64,000 nt of DNA. Origin: Sepiola atlantica. Taxonomy: Eukaryota; Mollusca; Cephalopoda; Sepiida; Sepiolidae. The stretch spans positions 147,579,429-147,643,428 of the forward strand of contig OY744520.1 in the NCBI GenBank assembly GCA_963556195.1, in the 5' to 3' direction. Below the pieces are notes generated by a model. It saw only the letters and a list, made by a program, of their open reading frames with translations. It searched no databases and was not told the origin of the DNA. Every line of letters begins with the position of its first letter. The first letter of the stretch is position 1. The position numbers and the translations under genes are program-made. Positions 22,513 to 34,608 of the stretch are shown here, one piece after another.

Positions 22513-23329
22513 AGATGTTCACGGTCGAGCGCCCATATCAGATTTTCCTTAACATGGCCAATCTGTCGTGATAACAAATTCAAAGAGATATAACACAAAA
22601 CCTTATTTTAGAAAAATAATGGAAAGACCTCATTAAATTCAAGAAACACATTCTATTTAAAATACGCAAGCAATTAGTTGATAAGATAATTAATATTTAT
22701 TTGGAATACATTCCAATGCATTTATTTTCTGACAGAAAAAATGAATAAGATTCATAATAATATTTTCCATAGTTTTTATTCATATTCACCTGACATACAC
22801 TTGATTAATCTTATCAATAAGATTACATTAGAGAGAATATTTTTCATTTCTTCTCTATTGTCATTTTCACGATATTTGTTAGCAACTGAGATTTTTATTT
22901 ATTTCACTATTCATCAGCGAATCTCTTGTAGTTAAATCCACAGGAAAATAAACACAAAAGTGGCCGATACCACAATCAGATAAGTATCTACTAGACTTAT
23001 ACACACTTACACATAGACACACACTGATACCTACATAAAACATGCAAACAAAAATACACCTACATCCACTTACATCTACCTACACACATATCGACACACA
23101 CATTAGAAGCAAGATTCCAGCACTTGTCAAAAGAATCCAAAAACCGGCAATAAGAAAAAGGCGAAGTGGAAAACAAATAGTTTAAATAGAATGCTAGACT
23201 GTTTTACAGAAACCTTATAAGAGAAACAATCATGGTGGAAAAACCACCGAAAACGCAAGAGCTAGAAGCTACTCGGGCGTCTGTTTGAAAATGAGGGATC
23301 ATGTAATCAAGACGGAAGTGGTTCTTAGA
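22513..23329. other. Unassigned DNA, CA-rich near 22990-23105
   Basis: Nothing gene-like. Short ACACAC/ACATAC words at 22999-23105. Confidence 0.4.
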
Positions 23330-25655
23330 TATAGCTCGAATTAAGGAAAGCAAGCCAGAAATGCCAAAGCCAGAGCCAGAGCCAGAGCTAGAGATAAGAT
23401 CTGGAATTATAAAATAATTTTGGATCAATTTCAAAATCACAAAATAATTGCATAGAAAACATACCCAATTTCTGGATTAAGCAACTAACAGCACTTCATA
23501 TCAATTATAGTAGTTGCTTCACCAGACTGTTGCGAAGTGAGGAGGCCACACCAGCATGGCTAGTAAAAGGCGATATAAACCTCATACCCCAAAGGAGTGA
23601 GGCACAACACCATACAAAAATACGGACCGATCTGCTGTCTCACTACAACCTACAAACTCTTCACTGTCCTGATTGCAGACAACATCTACGAACACCTCTC
23701 TTCTAAGGCGTATCTGGGAAAAGAACAAACAGGGTGCAGGAGATAGTGTTTAGGCACCAGGGACCAGTTGTTGAGCCATAAGACAATCCTTGAGGACTGG
23801 AAGAGGAATAGAATCGTAAGCATGGATTGGATCGATTAAAAAAGGGCATGTGATAGTGTGCAGAACACCTGGCTTCTGCGGTGCCTTGAATTATATAACA
23901 TCCACCCGGTTCTTAAGAAAACAATCGCTGTACATATAAAGATGTAACAAACAAGCATGACATTCAGCCTCACTAATAAAACAATAACAATCTCTGACGT
24001 CAAGATCCCTAGATGAATATTCTAAGGAGATAGCTTATCTCCTCTACTCTTTTGTCTGGCGATATATCCGCAAACAATACTCAAACAAAAGAGTCAACAC
24101 CCGCTCTTCATGAATGCCATCAAGTTGTATGCCAGTTCAGACGCTGACCTAAGCCGACTTTTCCAAGTCATCCATACCCTCTCTAAATATATTTGCTCCC
24201 TCAACGCTGGAAAGAAGATCCAAACGGAAAACATACAGCTTGATTAAGATACTGACACTGAAGACCTTAAAGAGCAGGAACAATACAACTACCTTGGCAT
24301 AGAATAAAACGATTCAATTCAACATGCCATGATGAGAGAAAATTTGGTTGAGAATATGTACGTCGTGTAAGAAAAATTTGCAAAACACAGCTGACAAACA
24401 AAACAAAGTAACTGTCATTCACTAACAAGCCATGCTAGTGATAAAATACAGCTTTCGCATTATTGATTTACCACAAAAGTACATTAACAGACTAGACACT
24501 AAAACAAGCGAAGTGTTGACACTGTACATAATCATTACAGAAACCAATGTCTACCAACGCGGTATTTTCCAAGCCACTATTGTAAACACTGCCAAATATC
24601 TGATAAGATCTTAGTATTCAAACCTTATGATGGTACGCCAACACCATGAAACCAGAGCCAGTAAAACAACATCTATCACAAAACTGGACACATATTTTGA
24701 CAGAATTGTCTCATAAATAAGGCAGAAACGAAAAACAAGTCTGACACAGACGGAAGAACCACCAGAAATACACAAAAATCTTCCATTGCAGAAAACTAGA
24801 ATAAATAGGCCAACTAAAAATTGACTAAATATTTTCTGGATAAACAATCCCAGGAATATATAAATATGAAAGGCTCTGTAGACTGGCAGAAATAATGATT
24901 GCATAACTATAATCAGGAGATAATGGTATTGCTGCCTCGGATCAAGGCTTGATGATCAATGCCTTTAAAGAAATGAATTGTCTCAGCAACTACAACAAGC
25001 GCAGGTTCTGTCCTACAGAAGTTGACAGTGTGAGCCACCTGACATCCAGTTGTAAGGTTTTGCTAGGGAATGCCTTCTATATAATGCGACACAACGGAGT
25101 GTGCAAATATTTTCACCGAACCATCTGTAAAAAAGCTAGATATCCAGTGTAACAGCAAGTCCCGGGAACATATAACAGAAAGAACAGTTAGAAATAAGTC
25201 ATACACCATCCAATATGACTATGCAATACCTACCGCTACACATCTAGTAAACGGAGCTGTTAAACTTCACATAGTAATATGGGACAAAGGAGAGAAAGTA
25301 GCAACCCTTGTTAAAGTCAGTGTCACTAATGATGCTGACTTAAACAGCGCTGAAAGGAAACGATGACGAAATACCAAGGACTCATGTACGGCATGAAAAG
25401 AAACTAGAACCTCAGGAAGATCTCCATCATTCAAGTAAGTATAAGAGAAACTGGACTCTTGAAAAAGAATTTCAAAAACTACCTGACGAATATACCCGAT
25501 GAACAAAGAGAGATACAAAGCATTGCGCTTAGAGGGACGGTTAGAATCTTTAAAAGATCTCTCGGCTTGAGTGTTCGTAATAGCAGATGAATGTCTGGCA
25601 TCTAATAGGATGTCCCATCCCTAGCAAAACATAAAGATAAATAAATTTTAAATAA
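23330..25655 (+). mobile_element. Second restriction-endonuclease LINE, different family
   Basis: A frameshifted translation yields WIKQLTALHINYSSCFTRLL (finger, 23476-23540), ATPAWLVKGDINLIP, then MDWID and NTWLLRCLELYNIHP (motif A side, 23823-23910). IF-stop-GDSLSPLLF (motif B', 24020-24055) and SSDADLSRLFQVIHTLS (24137-24190) follow. Next is a zinc-knuckle relic EVDSVSHLTSSC (25020-25055), then IVIWDKGEKVATLVKVSV (25270-25325), the endonuclease core with Asp residues. The order matches the LINE at 6245, but the words differ, so it is a related second family. The YxDD motif is destroyed. It ends with an A/T-rich AAATAAAT tail near 25640. Confidence 0.75.
24949..25152 (+). pseudogene. LINE zinc-knuckle segment
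   Basis: Open for 67 codons: RRFCPTEVDSVSHLTSSC then KVLLGNAFYIMRHNGVCKYF. The knuckle should be C-x2-C-x8-H-x4-C; the first Cys position now holds Arg. In intact elements this segment lies between RT and endonuclease and contacts the target DNA. Confidence 0.6.
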
Positions 25656-26904
25656 ATGAAAAAAGTTTGAATTACCGACTAGACATGCTTCTCGAGTGTC
25701 TTCGGTCTCTCTGTACAAGGGTTTCTCAGGACAACCTAACATGATGATACTTTACCTTACAAGTAAATCCTGACTAAATATTCAAAATAACATAGTATTC
25801 GAAGCCCTAATAAGATCCCATGAAGACGGCTATAAACTAGCTTATACGAGGAATGGTGCACCTTCTTCTAGTGATGTTACCTCACGTAACAGCACATAGC
25901 GGGATACTCGACCAGACTAGATGAATTATTGCCCTCGAAAATGGTAATACGAAGATACCACTAGAAATATATACTATAACATAATTAACTGGTCAATTAA
26001 GGGAAGAAGAAAATGAATGTTCTTAACTTCTTTACTAATTCCACGTTTAACAGGTAAATTAGAACTTTACTAGAATATTCGAACATATCTATCTCTCATA
26101 TAGAGATCAAGTGTTAGCCCCAGGAAGGGGCTCATAATTTCTGAAGAATTTCGACTGAAATAAACTGATACAAAGAGTGAAAAACCATATTCTTGTGCAG
26201 TGTGTTTACCTTTTTTTGTTGAGAAATGGCATTCTACGAAAAAGCTTTGGAATTTTTAGAGGCGCGTTAGATTATATTTTAAAGATACCCTCCAACTTAC
26301 TAAAGCGAAATAAGAACTAACTGTAGACACAGAATCAACTTACCGTAAAATAACTATATTACAAAAAATAAATAAAAAATAAAAAGGTTAAATTACATAA
26401 ATACAAGCATGTAAATACAAACCGTAATTATAAATAACACTTAAAATTGCGACAGGTTACAAAATAAGTAGAATAGATGAATTATTTTAGTATCCACGTG
26501 TCAAAGTTATGTCACCATTATTAATTTGACCCAGTTAAAAATAGGAAGTACCAAACCTGTGTTAAAAAGTGCTGGCAAGACACTTTCTTAGAGGGTCTAT
26601 TCCATTTACCAATTGAAATTATAGCCCGTTATAATGTTCTTACGTTATAGACACTGTTACCTAGAATATATAATTCATAATTCATGAAGATAATTACAAT
26701 AGTTTACCAAGCACATACATATTATTGGCACTCATGTGCGCGCCCCGATTCTTTTAAAATGGATTATTTAATATTACGCAAGATTTGATGACGAGCAATT
26801 CTTTTCTCTATTAAAGTTATTGTACCTACCTTATTTCCAATATTTTTGAGGACGTGTGCTAGTTTAAGTTGGCGCACCCTCTTTCACTAATTTTCAAAAA
26901 AAAT
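25656..26904. other. AT-rich intergenic DNA
   Basis: Nothing recognised. Confidence 0.4.
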
Positions 26905-27112
26905 ATAATGTGATCATGTTACTCAACAGATTGCCGATAATATATATTCCGAAATTCATTATGATCGGTTCATAAAATAAATAAATAAATAAATAAATAA
27001 ATAAAATATATATACGCAACCCCTAAATGAAAACATTTACAAATATAACGTGACCATGTTACTCACCGTATTATTTAGAACATATATTTCTAAAATAAAT
27101 AATGATTCATTG
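26905..27112. repeat. Two diverged direct repeats of ~72 bp
   Basis: AATATAATGTGATCATGTTA near 26902 and AATATAACGTGACCATGTTA near 27035 start two related stretches, separated by (AAAT)n and TATATA. Spacing about 133 bp. Confidence 0.55.
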
Positions 27113-27134
27113 ATTAGTTTAGGTGATTACCCTG

Positions 27135-27137
<3 letters not shown>

Positions 27138-27190
<53 letters not shown>
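27138..27190. repeat. (CA)n(TA)n
   Basis: CA tract 27139-27173 running into TA to 27190; it abuts the left inverted arm of the PLE. Confidence 0.95.
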
Positions 27191-27193
<3 letters not shown>

Positions 27194-27631
27194 TATTAAA
27201 AATAACCGACAATTTTTGTCTGGCTATTTTAGTGTTGATCCCTTCAATTTTCCGGATTAAAATCTTAATCTCGGAAGGAAACTATTAAAACTAAAAAACC
27301 TGCTATTAACAAGATTAATTTTAACACTAGCACTAATATACTTAAATGCTTATAATACCTAACAAACATAGTTAAATTTTCCCGCCATAATTAATTATAA
27401 ATCTCACTCCAGGTCTTTACCTGTTTGTCATTATTCCACTGACGATGGACCCAGACGGGTCAGAAAGTACTCTGGACCAACATTTACACTATGGCAGTTT
27501 CATCAGCCAATTTCCTTCCGAGATTAAGATTTTAATCCGGAAAATTGAAGGGATCAACACTAAAATAGCCAGACAAAAATTGTCGGTTATTTTTAATAAT
27601 ACGTGTCTTAAAGAAAAAATGCTGCCTCGAT

Positions 27632-27640
<9 letters not shown>
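27191..27640 (+). mobile_element. Minimal Penelope-like element (family E) with perfect inverted ends
   Basis: 27191-27281 and 27511-27601 are exact reverse complements over 91 bp (left TATTATTAAAAATAACC, right GGTTATTTTTAATAATA). Between them, 27282-27438 matches the last codons and 3' region of the PLE at 31995-33150: a CTGCTATTAACAAGAT-type block, a TATACTTAAATGC-type block and TTCCCGCC. The hammerhead-like motif follows at 27439-27472. So this is a PLE reduced to its 3' tip, with the end copied in inverted orientation at its 5' side. Both flanks are (CA)n/(TA)n. Confidence 0.75.
27439..27472 (+). ncRNA. Hammerhead-like motif (family E)
   Basis: Core CTGACGA at 27439-27445, an extra T, a stem of GACCC with GGGTC, GAAA at 27463-27466, and the palindrome AGTACT (27466-27471) followed by C. 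In a hammerhead the A of GAAA pairs with the U before the cleavage base, which can be A, C or U. Here the base after the palindrome is C, as required. Helix I is not obvious. Confidence 0.5.
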
Positions 27641-27691
<51 letters not shown>

Positions 27692-27692
27692 A
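27636..27692. repeat. (TA)n(GA)n
   Basis: TA tract to 27668, then GA to about 27690. Right flank of the minimal PLE. Confidence 0.95.
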
Positions 27693-27954
27693 AAGAGAGA
27701 GAGAAGGGTATATCAAGGGAGGTGCGAGAGCGCTCTATCCCTTAATAGACCCACGAATGGCCTATGCTGGAAATCCTATTTCTTTGATCAATCATAACTC
27801 AAAAACCAACAAACCAAATTAGTTAAAACTTTGCATAACATTTTTATTTGATAGGTTCTATAAGTGTGTAGAATGTCAGCAGTCAAGGCAACCCAGAGAT
27901 CCAGAAAGTTCAATCATGAAATCATGTTATCTGTGTGTACGTACGTACGTATAT

Positions 27955-28222
27955 GCCACCATGTATCACATCAACTATTTGATGAATTCAGCTGATTTTT
28001 GGCAGATATAGAGGTTCTAGGGTCTAATTGATGACATTTTAATTTCAGTTTACCCTATACCTTAGTTTTCCAGGAAATTCCAAAAAAACTTAAAAATGAC
28101 AAGTATTCATACACTTTATTCTATATCTTATCGACCATTTGATGGATTCAGCTGATTTTGGCAAAGATAGAGTTTCTAGTGTCTAGTTGATGGCATTTTA
28201 ATTTCAGTTTACAATATACCTT
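27955..28222. repeat. Direct repeat, two ~95-bp copies ~165 bp apart
   Basis: TTTGATG(A/G)ATTCAGCTGAT, AGATAGAG-type words, a GGTTCTAG/GTTTCTAG block, GATG(A/G)CATTTTAATTTCAG and TTTAC recur at about 27975-28060 and 28137-28220. Noncoding. Confidence 0.7.
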
Positions 28223-28299
28223 GATTAGTCAAACTACCAACTATATCAGTTATGAGAAGGCATTGTATTGAGGCATAGCCTTTACAAAAGTAGTGACAT

Positions 28300-28689
28300 T
28301 CCATGAAAAATGCAAGTATACTGAAATCATATGCCCTTAATAGAGTTAAGAGGAACATTCATATACACTAAATGTACAAAAGCAAGGTAATTCCCCAATT
28401 TTTACACTTTTATTGTCATTAAGGGTATGCGAGCACAACAGGGCTATGTATTTTACTGGTAGGAATTTTTTTCAGCGCACCTCACACACTTTATCCACTC
28501 ATGCATAGAGATTTATACTGTAGTGATGTGATAATGAAATGGTTGAGTTGCTATGCAGTCATACCCTTAATGACAATAAAAGTGTAAAAGTTTGGGAATT
28601 TCCTTGCTTTTGTACATTTAGTGCATATGAATTTTCATCTTAACCCTATTAAGGGTATATGATTTCAGTATACTGGCATTTTTCATGGA
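28300..28689. repeat. Long inverted repeat, 130-bp arms
   Basis: Left arm 28300-28429 (starts TCCATGAAAAATGC, ends AAGGGTATG) pairs with right arm 28560-28689. I count nine mismatches, about 93 percent. The 130-bp loop has no coding frame. It could be a fold-back or MITE-type element. The outer edges TCCATGAAAAATG are followed by TATATA on the right. Confidence 0.8.
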
Positions 28690-29765
28690 ATATATATATA
28701 TAATACATGATATAAAAATCTTCAATCAATCACCTCTATTTTTATTTTTCATTTATCTATCTGAGTTTTTATAAACAGCTCTCTATATCTGCATTTATCT
28801 AAATCTTTCACCCCGTCTCTCTCTCTCTCTCTTTCTCTCTCTTTCTATTGATCTCTCCCCCTCTCTTAGCTCTCTCTCTCTATATATATATGTGTATGTT
28901 ACATATATCTATCGTTCTATTTATCTATGTCAATACCTTTCAATAATGTTCTTCTTTATCCTACTGAATGACTTCCTGTTTACACATCTCTTTCATACAA
29001 TCAATTAACGACTCATTCCCACACTTCCATTTTCATATTAACAAAGTCAGAAATGATGAACAAAAAACTAAACAAGAGAAAATAAATCTATTAAAAAATT
29101 TGAATCACTTTCAAGGTTTCAAAAACATTAAGCCCGTTTCATAAATATGAAACATAATGACTTTTTCACTTCTCACAACGAATAATTTAGTCGCTCGTCG
29201 TGCCGATTCCTTTTATCATTTCGAAAAATTATTTCAAATCTTGCGCTAACTCGAAATATTAAATTAACGATAAAAATCTTTAAGAATTATTTTTTCTCGG
29301 ACTTAATCTTATTTTCAATTCTTCAAATACTTCATTAGCGAAATAATATTATCGTATTTTGCGCATCTTCACAAATCAGAAAATTGAATCAGTAAGATCG
29401 AGTTTTTATTTTTTTTCGTCGGAGATAGGATTAAAGAAACAATAGAACAAGGGAGATAATGCATTGAAAATTGTATGGATATTCTCAGTTTTATATTGTT
29501 AATTAAAATTACTAGTTTTCTAATCACAAACGTTAATACTGAATTATATAGAAAGGATTTTCTTTATTAAATTGTAATAGATTTTGGCAAGTCACGAAAA
29601 ATTCGAGTCTCATTAAAAAATCTCTTATTTGTTTCCTAGCCGTCCATCCCCGGCGTTGCCCGGCGAGACTTTAGACTTGCATTTTTTTAATTAAACATTC
29701 CTGATATAACCAGTGATCATTTGGATTTTTAAAAATACTGTTCTTAGCCTGGATGTTATTCTCAC
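28690..29765. other. AT-rich DNA with a (CT)n patch
   Basis: CT-rich patch at 28815-28885. CCCCGGCGTTGCCCGG at 29649-29664 recurs in similar form near 50312 and, as reverse complement, near 49285. Nothing gene-like. Confidence 0.45.
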
Positions 29766-29802
29766 AACGTTTCGGCTGATGTAGCTTCCTAACTAAATGC
29801 TA
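29766..29802 (-). ncRNA. Hammerhead-like PLE end motif, degenerate (family F)
   Basis: On the minus strand: TTAGGA, GAAGCT-ACATC-AGC, then CGAAACGTTGTGAG. GAAA and the ACGT palindrome with a following T are present, but the CTGANGA core is mutated. The closest relative is at 59533-59575 (minus). Confidence 0.35.
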
Positions 29803-29819
29803 TATATCGTTCATCTCTC

Positions 29820-29820
29820 T

Positions 29821-29867
<47 letters not shown>
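29820..29867. repeat. Poly-C and (CT)n microsatellite
   Basis: Ten C followed by about 36 bp of CT. Confidence 0.95.
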
Positions 29868-29869
<2 letters not shown>

Positions 29870-30042
29870 GAAACAGGAAAAGAAGCATAGTAGGCTAAAC
29901 ATCAGAAAGTATTCCTTTGGGATACGGGTTGTGAAAAATTGGAATTCTCCGCCAGACTGGGTCATCGACACAACAGACTTAAACAACATTAAGTGCAAGT
30001 TGGACAAACCTGTGCACGAACTGGTATAGTGGACAAGGGGGA
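29870..30042 (+). pseudogene. LINE ORF2 C-terminal tail
   Basis: Plus-strand frame SRLNIRKYSFGIRVVKNWNS, then PPDWVIDTTDLNNIKCKLD. This is the conserved tail of jockey/CR1-type LINE proteins (LDIRKYSF, RVVxxWN, LPxxVV, FKxxLD). Only this last piece is left; 5' truncation lies at the CT microsatellite. Confidence 0.65.
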
Positions 30043-30077
30043 AAGGAACGGGAGTTACATAGACATGCCTTTTTCCC

Positions 30078-30080
<3 letters not shown>

Positions 30081-30145
<65 letters not shown>
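30081..30145. repeat. (TA)n
   Basis: Pure TA following the LINE tail. Confidence 0.95.
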
Positions 30146-30146
<1 letters not shown>

Positions 30147-30196
30147 GGTAGTCTTAAGGGTAATATATAATTATTATTATTTTATTATCATTATTA

Positions 30197-31294
<1,098 letters not shown>

Positions 31295-31334
<40 letters not shown>

Positions 31335-31958
31335 GTTATGTTATATATATATGTTTATATATATATATATATTTATAAATATATACATGTTGATATATAA
31401 ATTTATATATACATTTATATATATGTTCATATTTATGTTTATATATATGTTTATATATGTATGTTGTTATATATATATATGTTGTTATATATATGTTTAT
31501 ATATATGTTTATATATATATATGTTTATATATATATTTTTATATACATATATGTTTTTATATATATGTATACAAATATATGTACGTTTATATATGTTTAT
31601 ATATATATATGTGTTTTCATATAATATATATCTATATACATGTTTATATATATATATATGTTTAAATATATAGAGATATGTATATATATATGGATATATA
31701 TAAATATATGTTTATATATATGTATATATATATGTTTATATATATATATGTATATATATATGTTTATGTATATATATATATATTCATATATAAATAGATA
31801 TATGTATATATATATGCATGTATATATGTTTATATATATGTATATATATGGTTATATATATGTATATATATATAGGTTTATATATATGTATATATATATA
31901 TAGCTTTATATATATAGGTTTATATATATATAGCTTTATATATATATAGGTTTATATA

Positions 31959-31989
<31 letters not shown>

Positions 31990-31993
31990 GTAT
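31295..31993. repeat. Degenerate TA minisatellite with GTTTATA units
   Basis: About 700 bp of TA tracts punctuated every 10-20 bp by GTTTATA or GTATATA words. This opens long artificial frames of Tyr, Ile, Met and Phe. Confidence 0.9.
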
Positions 31994-32141
31994 CTTGGCA
32001 GCATCTTTTCTTTTATACAAGTATCATTAAAAATAACGGACATCTTGTGTCTGGTTATTTTTTCTAAGATCCTTTCCGTTTTTCTGATTAGGTTCTTAGT
32101 TTAAGACGGAAACTGGCTGATAAAATTGCCATAGCTTCTCA

Positions 32142-32175
32142 AAGCGCTTTCGGACCCTTCCAGGTCCATCGTCAG
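32142..32175 (-). ncRNA. Hammerhead-like motif (family E, better preserved)
   Basis: On the minus strand: CTGACGA core (32175-32169), one extra T, stem GGACC with GGTCC around loop TGGAAG, GAAA (32151-32148) and the palindrome AGCGCT (32148-32143) followed by T. All core positions match CUGANGA...GAAA except the extra base before helix II. A palindromic helix III suggests action as a dimer. Helix I is not obvious. Confidence 0.55.
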
Positions 32176-32313
32176 TGGAGCAATATTAACCAGACATAGA
32201 CCTAGGAGTGAATATATATTCTATTTAGGCGGGAAAATAAAGGACTGTGTTTTATGTAAATTTATATTCATAGGCATTTGAGTATATTAGTATTAATAGT
32301 ATAGTTTATCTTG

Positions 32314-32577
32314 TTAATAGCTGTTTTTTTCTGTTTTAATGTATAGGGCTTCGAGTATGTGGAGTTTAAGTGTATTAGTATTTTGTGCGATGATTTTTGT
32401 GTTATCTACTAGAAGTTTACGGATATGCGAACGGGGGCAGGAATGCTTTTTATGGAGGTGCTGGGTTATGGCGGAGTCGTTAGATAAATGCATAGTTAAT
32501 CTTCTGGATAGCGTCGTAACAGTCGACCCTATGTATACATTTTCATGATTGTCGGAGACACATTTTCCAAAGGGCAT
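32314..32577 (-). pseudogene. PLE GIY-YIG nuclease domain
   Basis: Open for 87 codons: VYIGSTVTTLSRRLTMHLS (GIY-YIG second half and its Arg), AITQHLHKKHSC, then TLKLHILEALYIKTEK. LxILEALxIK is the usual end of these domains, with the metal-binding Glu. The first GIY element is weakened upstream (GKCVSDNHEN), and frames upstream are broken. Confidence 0.75.
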
Positions 32578-33189
32578 TTAAACTTTTATACAAGGCCGGT
32601 CCTATCAAGAACTCTAATCCGGTGTGAAGAATTATTTTTAACAACCAGATTGGTAGTTTTAGTTTTATTATAATAGATAATTAGTTTTACTTTTTTGTTT
32701 TGATCGGTGGGGAGTACGTTTTTATCTATAATGTTTTTGAGAACCTGTTCGTCTATTTTATAGTTATGAAGAAATTGGGTGCAGTAAAATAGTTTTATAA
32801 TGTTTTTAGTAGAGAATTGGGTTCATTGTTGTTTTTGTTATTATTATTATTATTATATTATTACTAGTATTGTTTTTTAATTGTTTAATTTGTTGGTCAA
32901 TAATGTAATTGAATTTTTTATTAAAAAAACTTGACATGTACAACATTTTACAAAAGACATTTTGAATTTTCTTAGAAAACACTAAACATGTACGTAAAGA
33001 TGTACATGTTGTTTTGAATGAGATCGCCCACAAATAGCAAACAGAACATTTACTTTTCGTTAATATCATCGTCTGCGCGTCCATCTTGTTGTTATTATAG
33101 TTGAGCACAAATAATTTATTCAGCGACAAAACACCCATATTAAAACAAGCTCCGTGCTAGTCTGTAAAACATATTTTAATGTTTTTTAT

Positions 33190-33312
33190 ATTGTAAATCA
33201 TAGCTGCTGATGTTTTCCCGGGTAATAAAAGGATTTTTTTAGTTGGCTGGTTGGCGATAAACAAGTTATAATACAGAACGATAAATGAGACTCGTACTGT
33301 ATTCTAACCTAT
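33190..33312 (+). mobile_element. SINE body fragment
   Basis: GCTGATGTTTTCCCGGGTAA, GGATTTTTTTAGTTGGCTGG and TTATAATACAG match the body of the SINE at 11640-11970 (GCTAATGTTTTCGCGGGTAA, then GGATGTATTTAGTCTGCGAG). The tRNA-like head is missing, so it is 5'-truncated or partial. Confidence 0.5.
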
Positions 33313-33439
33313 ACACCGGAAGAGACACGACGTGACACTTAGTACATTTAGCCAAAATTGTACAAATAACTCATCCTTTTTATATTATTACACGCAAAAA
33401 GATTCACATCAACAAAAGAGCAGTATAATACATAACTAC

Positions 33440-33443
<4 letters not shown>

Positions 33444-33515
<72 letters not shown>

Positions 33516-33516
33516 A
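33444..33516. repeat. (CA)n(TA)n
   Basis: CA tract 33444-33497, then TA to 33516, abutting the PLE family B end. Confidence 0.95.
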
Positions 33517-33660
33517 AATGTAAAAAGAAAAACGAAAAATATTATTTATGTATTCATCAACGTTTCGTCTTTATTTCAAGACTTCCTCAGAATGATTGAA
33601 ATAAAGACGAAAGGTAGATGAATATATCAATAATATGTTTGGTATTCCTTTTTTCATTTC
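33517..33660. mobile_element. Fold-back of two PLE family B ends
   Basis: TATTCATCAACGTTTCGTC (33551-33569) and GACGAAAGGTAGATGAATA (33608-33626) are inverted copies within a ~30-bp arm with about three mismatches, ~40 bp apart. Both match the family B end at 12270-12300. All internal PLE sequence is missing, leaving two tips joined head-to-head. The minus strand carries the core CTGAGGA (33590-33584), GAAA and the ACGT palindrome. Here a helix I of 5 bp (TCATT with GATGA) is possible. Confidence 0.6.
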
Positions 33661-33693
33661 CATTACGTTCGAATATTAGTTCCATTTAGTATC

Positions 33694-33695
<2 letters not shown>

Positions 33696-33744
<49 letters not shown>
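33696..33744. repeat. (TA)n
   Basis: Pure TA. Confidence 0.95.
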
Positions 33745-33747
<3 letters not shown>

Positions 33748-34105
33748 GATTATAAATATTTGTTAATCTACATACGTATACGTTTCATCCTTACAGGAAT
33801 CGTCAGTGTAGAGAACACGAGTAATATTTCAAAGTCAAATTCCAACGTGTTTGCCCTCGAGGCAGTTATCAACAACTCGGTAAATCAGCGAGAGATTACT
33901 CCTACTTAAAATCAGCTGTCGTAGAGATTTCAAATGTTGAAAGGACATTGCATTTAGGCCACGATGACGGCCGTGTTAATGCTACTCGTCACAGAGCCCG
34001 GCCTAGTTAAGTGGCGACAAATAATTTATTATAAATATTTGTTGTTTATCGATATACGTATACGTTTCATCCTTTATGGAATCGCCAGTGTAGAGAAGAA
34101 TTATT
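33745..34105. repeat. Direct repeat pair ~280 bp apart
   Basis: ATTATAAATATTTGTT, ATACGTATACGTTTCATCCT and GTGTAGAGAA recur at about 33748-33812 and 34028-34098, with about 85 percent identity over ~68 bp. It may be the edge of an unknown element. Confidence 0.65.
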
Positions 34106-34145
34106 CACACCGGTCGCCGTCGTTGCCGCTGTTATTACCATTGTG

Positions 34146-34158
34146 ATTACTATTATTA

Positions 34159-34237
<79 letters not shown>
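34146..34237. repeat. (ATT)n
   Basis: Trinucleotide microsatellite; a poly-Ile frame results. Confidence 0.95.
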
Positions 34238-34554
34238 AATAGTTACTAATCTTATTATTATCTTGAGTATTGGTGGAACTAGTATAATGTTATATACATG
34301 TATTTTTCGTTTTTTTTTCCTGTAAAAATATATGTTTGTGAAATAAGTAGAATATATTGATGTTTTCGCTAAATTTCTATTTGTAACCTTTTGTAAAAGA
34401 TGTTGAAAAAATACATATTGAAATTCATGCAAAAAGATAAGTCAATAATAACAATTTCTAAACGTCTCGGAAACGATCGTACGCCTAACAATTGTTGATC
34501 TTGAACTCTTGGAACTGTAATAAATAATGTTGTAAATTTATTTATTTGTTCTCG

Positions 34555-34555
<1 letters not shown>

Positions 34556-34606
<51 letters not shown>
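34556..34606. repeat. (TA)n
   Basis: Pure TA. Confidence 0.95.

Positions 34607-34608
<2 letters not shown>

Larger units (their letters stand above)
31995..33150 (-). mobile_element. Penelope-like element, family E (RT end plus GIY-YIG)
   Basis: On the minus strand the order is RT-end linker (NIIDKNVLPTDQNKKVKLII near 32735), frameshifts, the GIY-YIG nuclease (32577-32314), last codons and the 3' region. The 3' region contains the hammerhead-like motif at 32175-32142 and ends GCTGCCAAGATACATA at the TA minisatellite. The same end is found at 27605-27640. RT core is absent. The nuclease of intact PLEs nicks the target for priming. Confidence 0.75.

Noticed and set aside
31333..31903. Coding sequence of Tyr/Ile/Met-rich proteins
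   Set aside because: Three overlapping frames from a TA minisatellite; low complexity.
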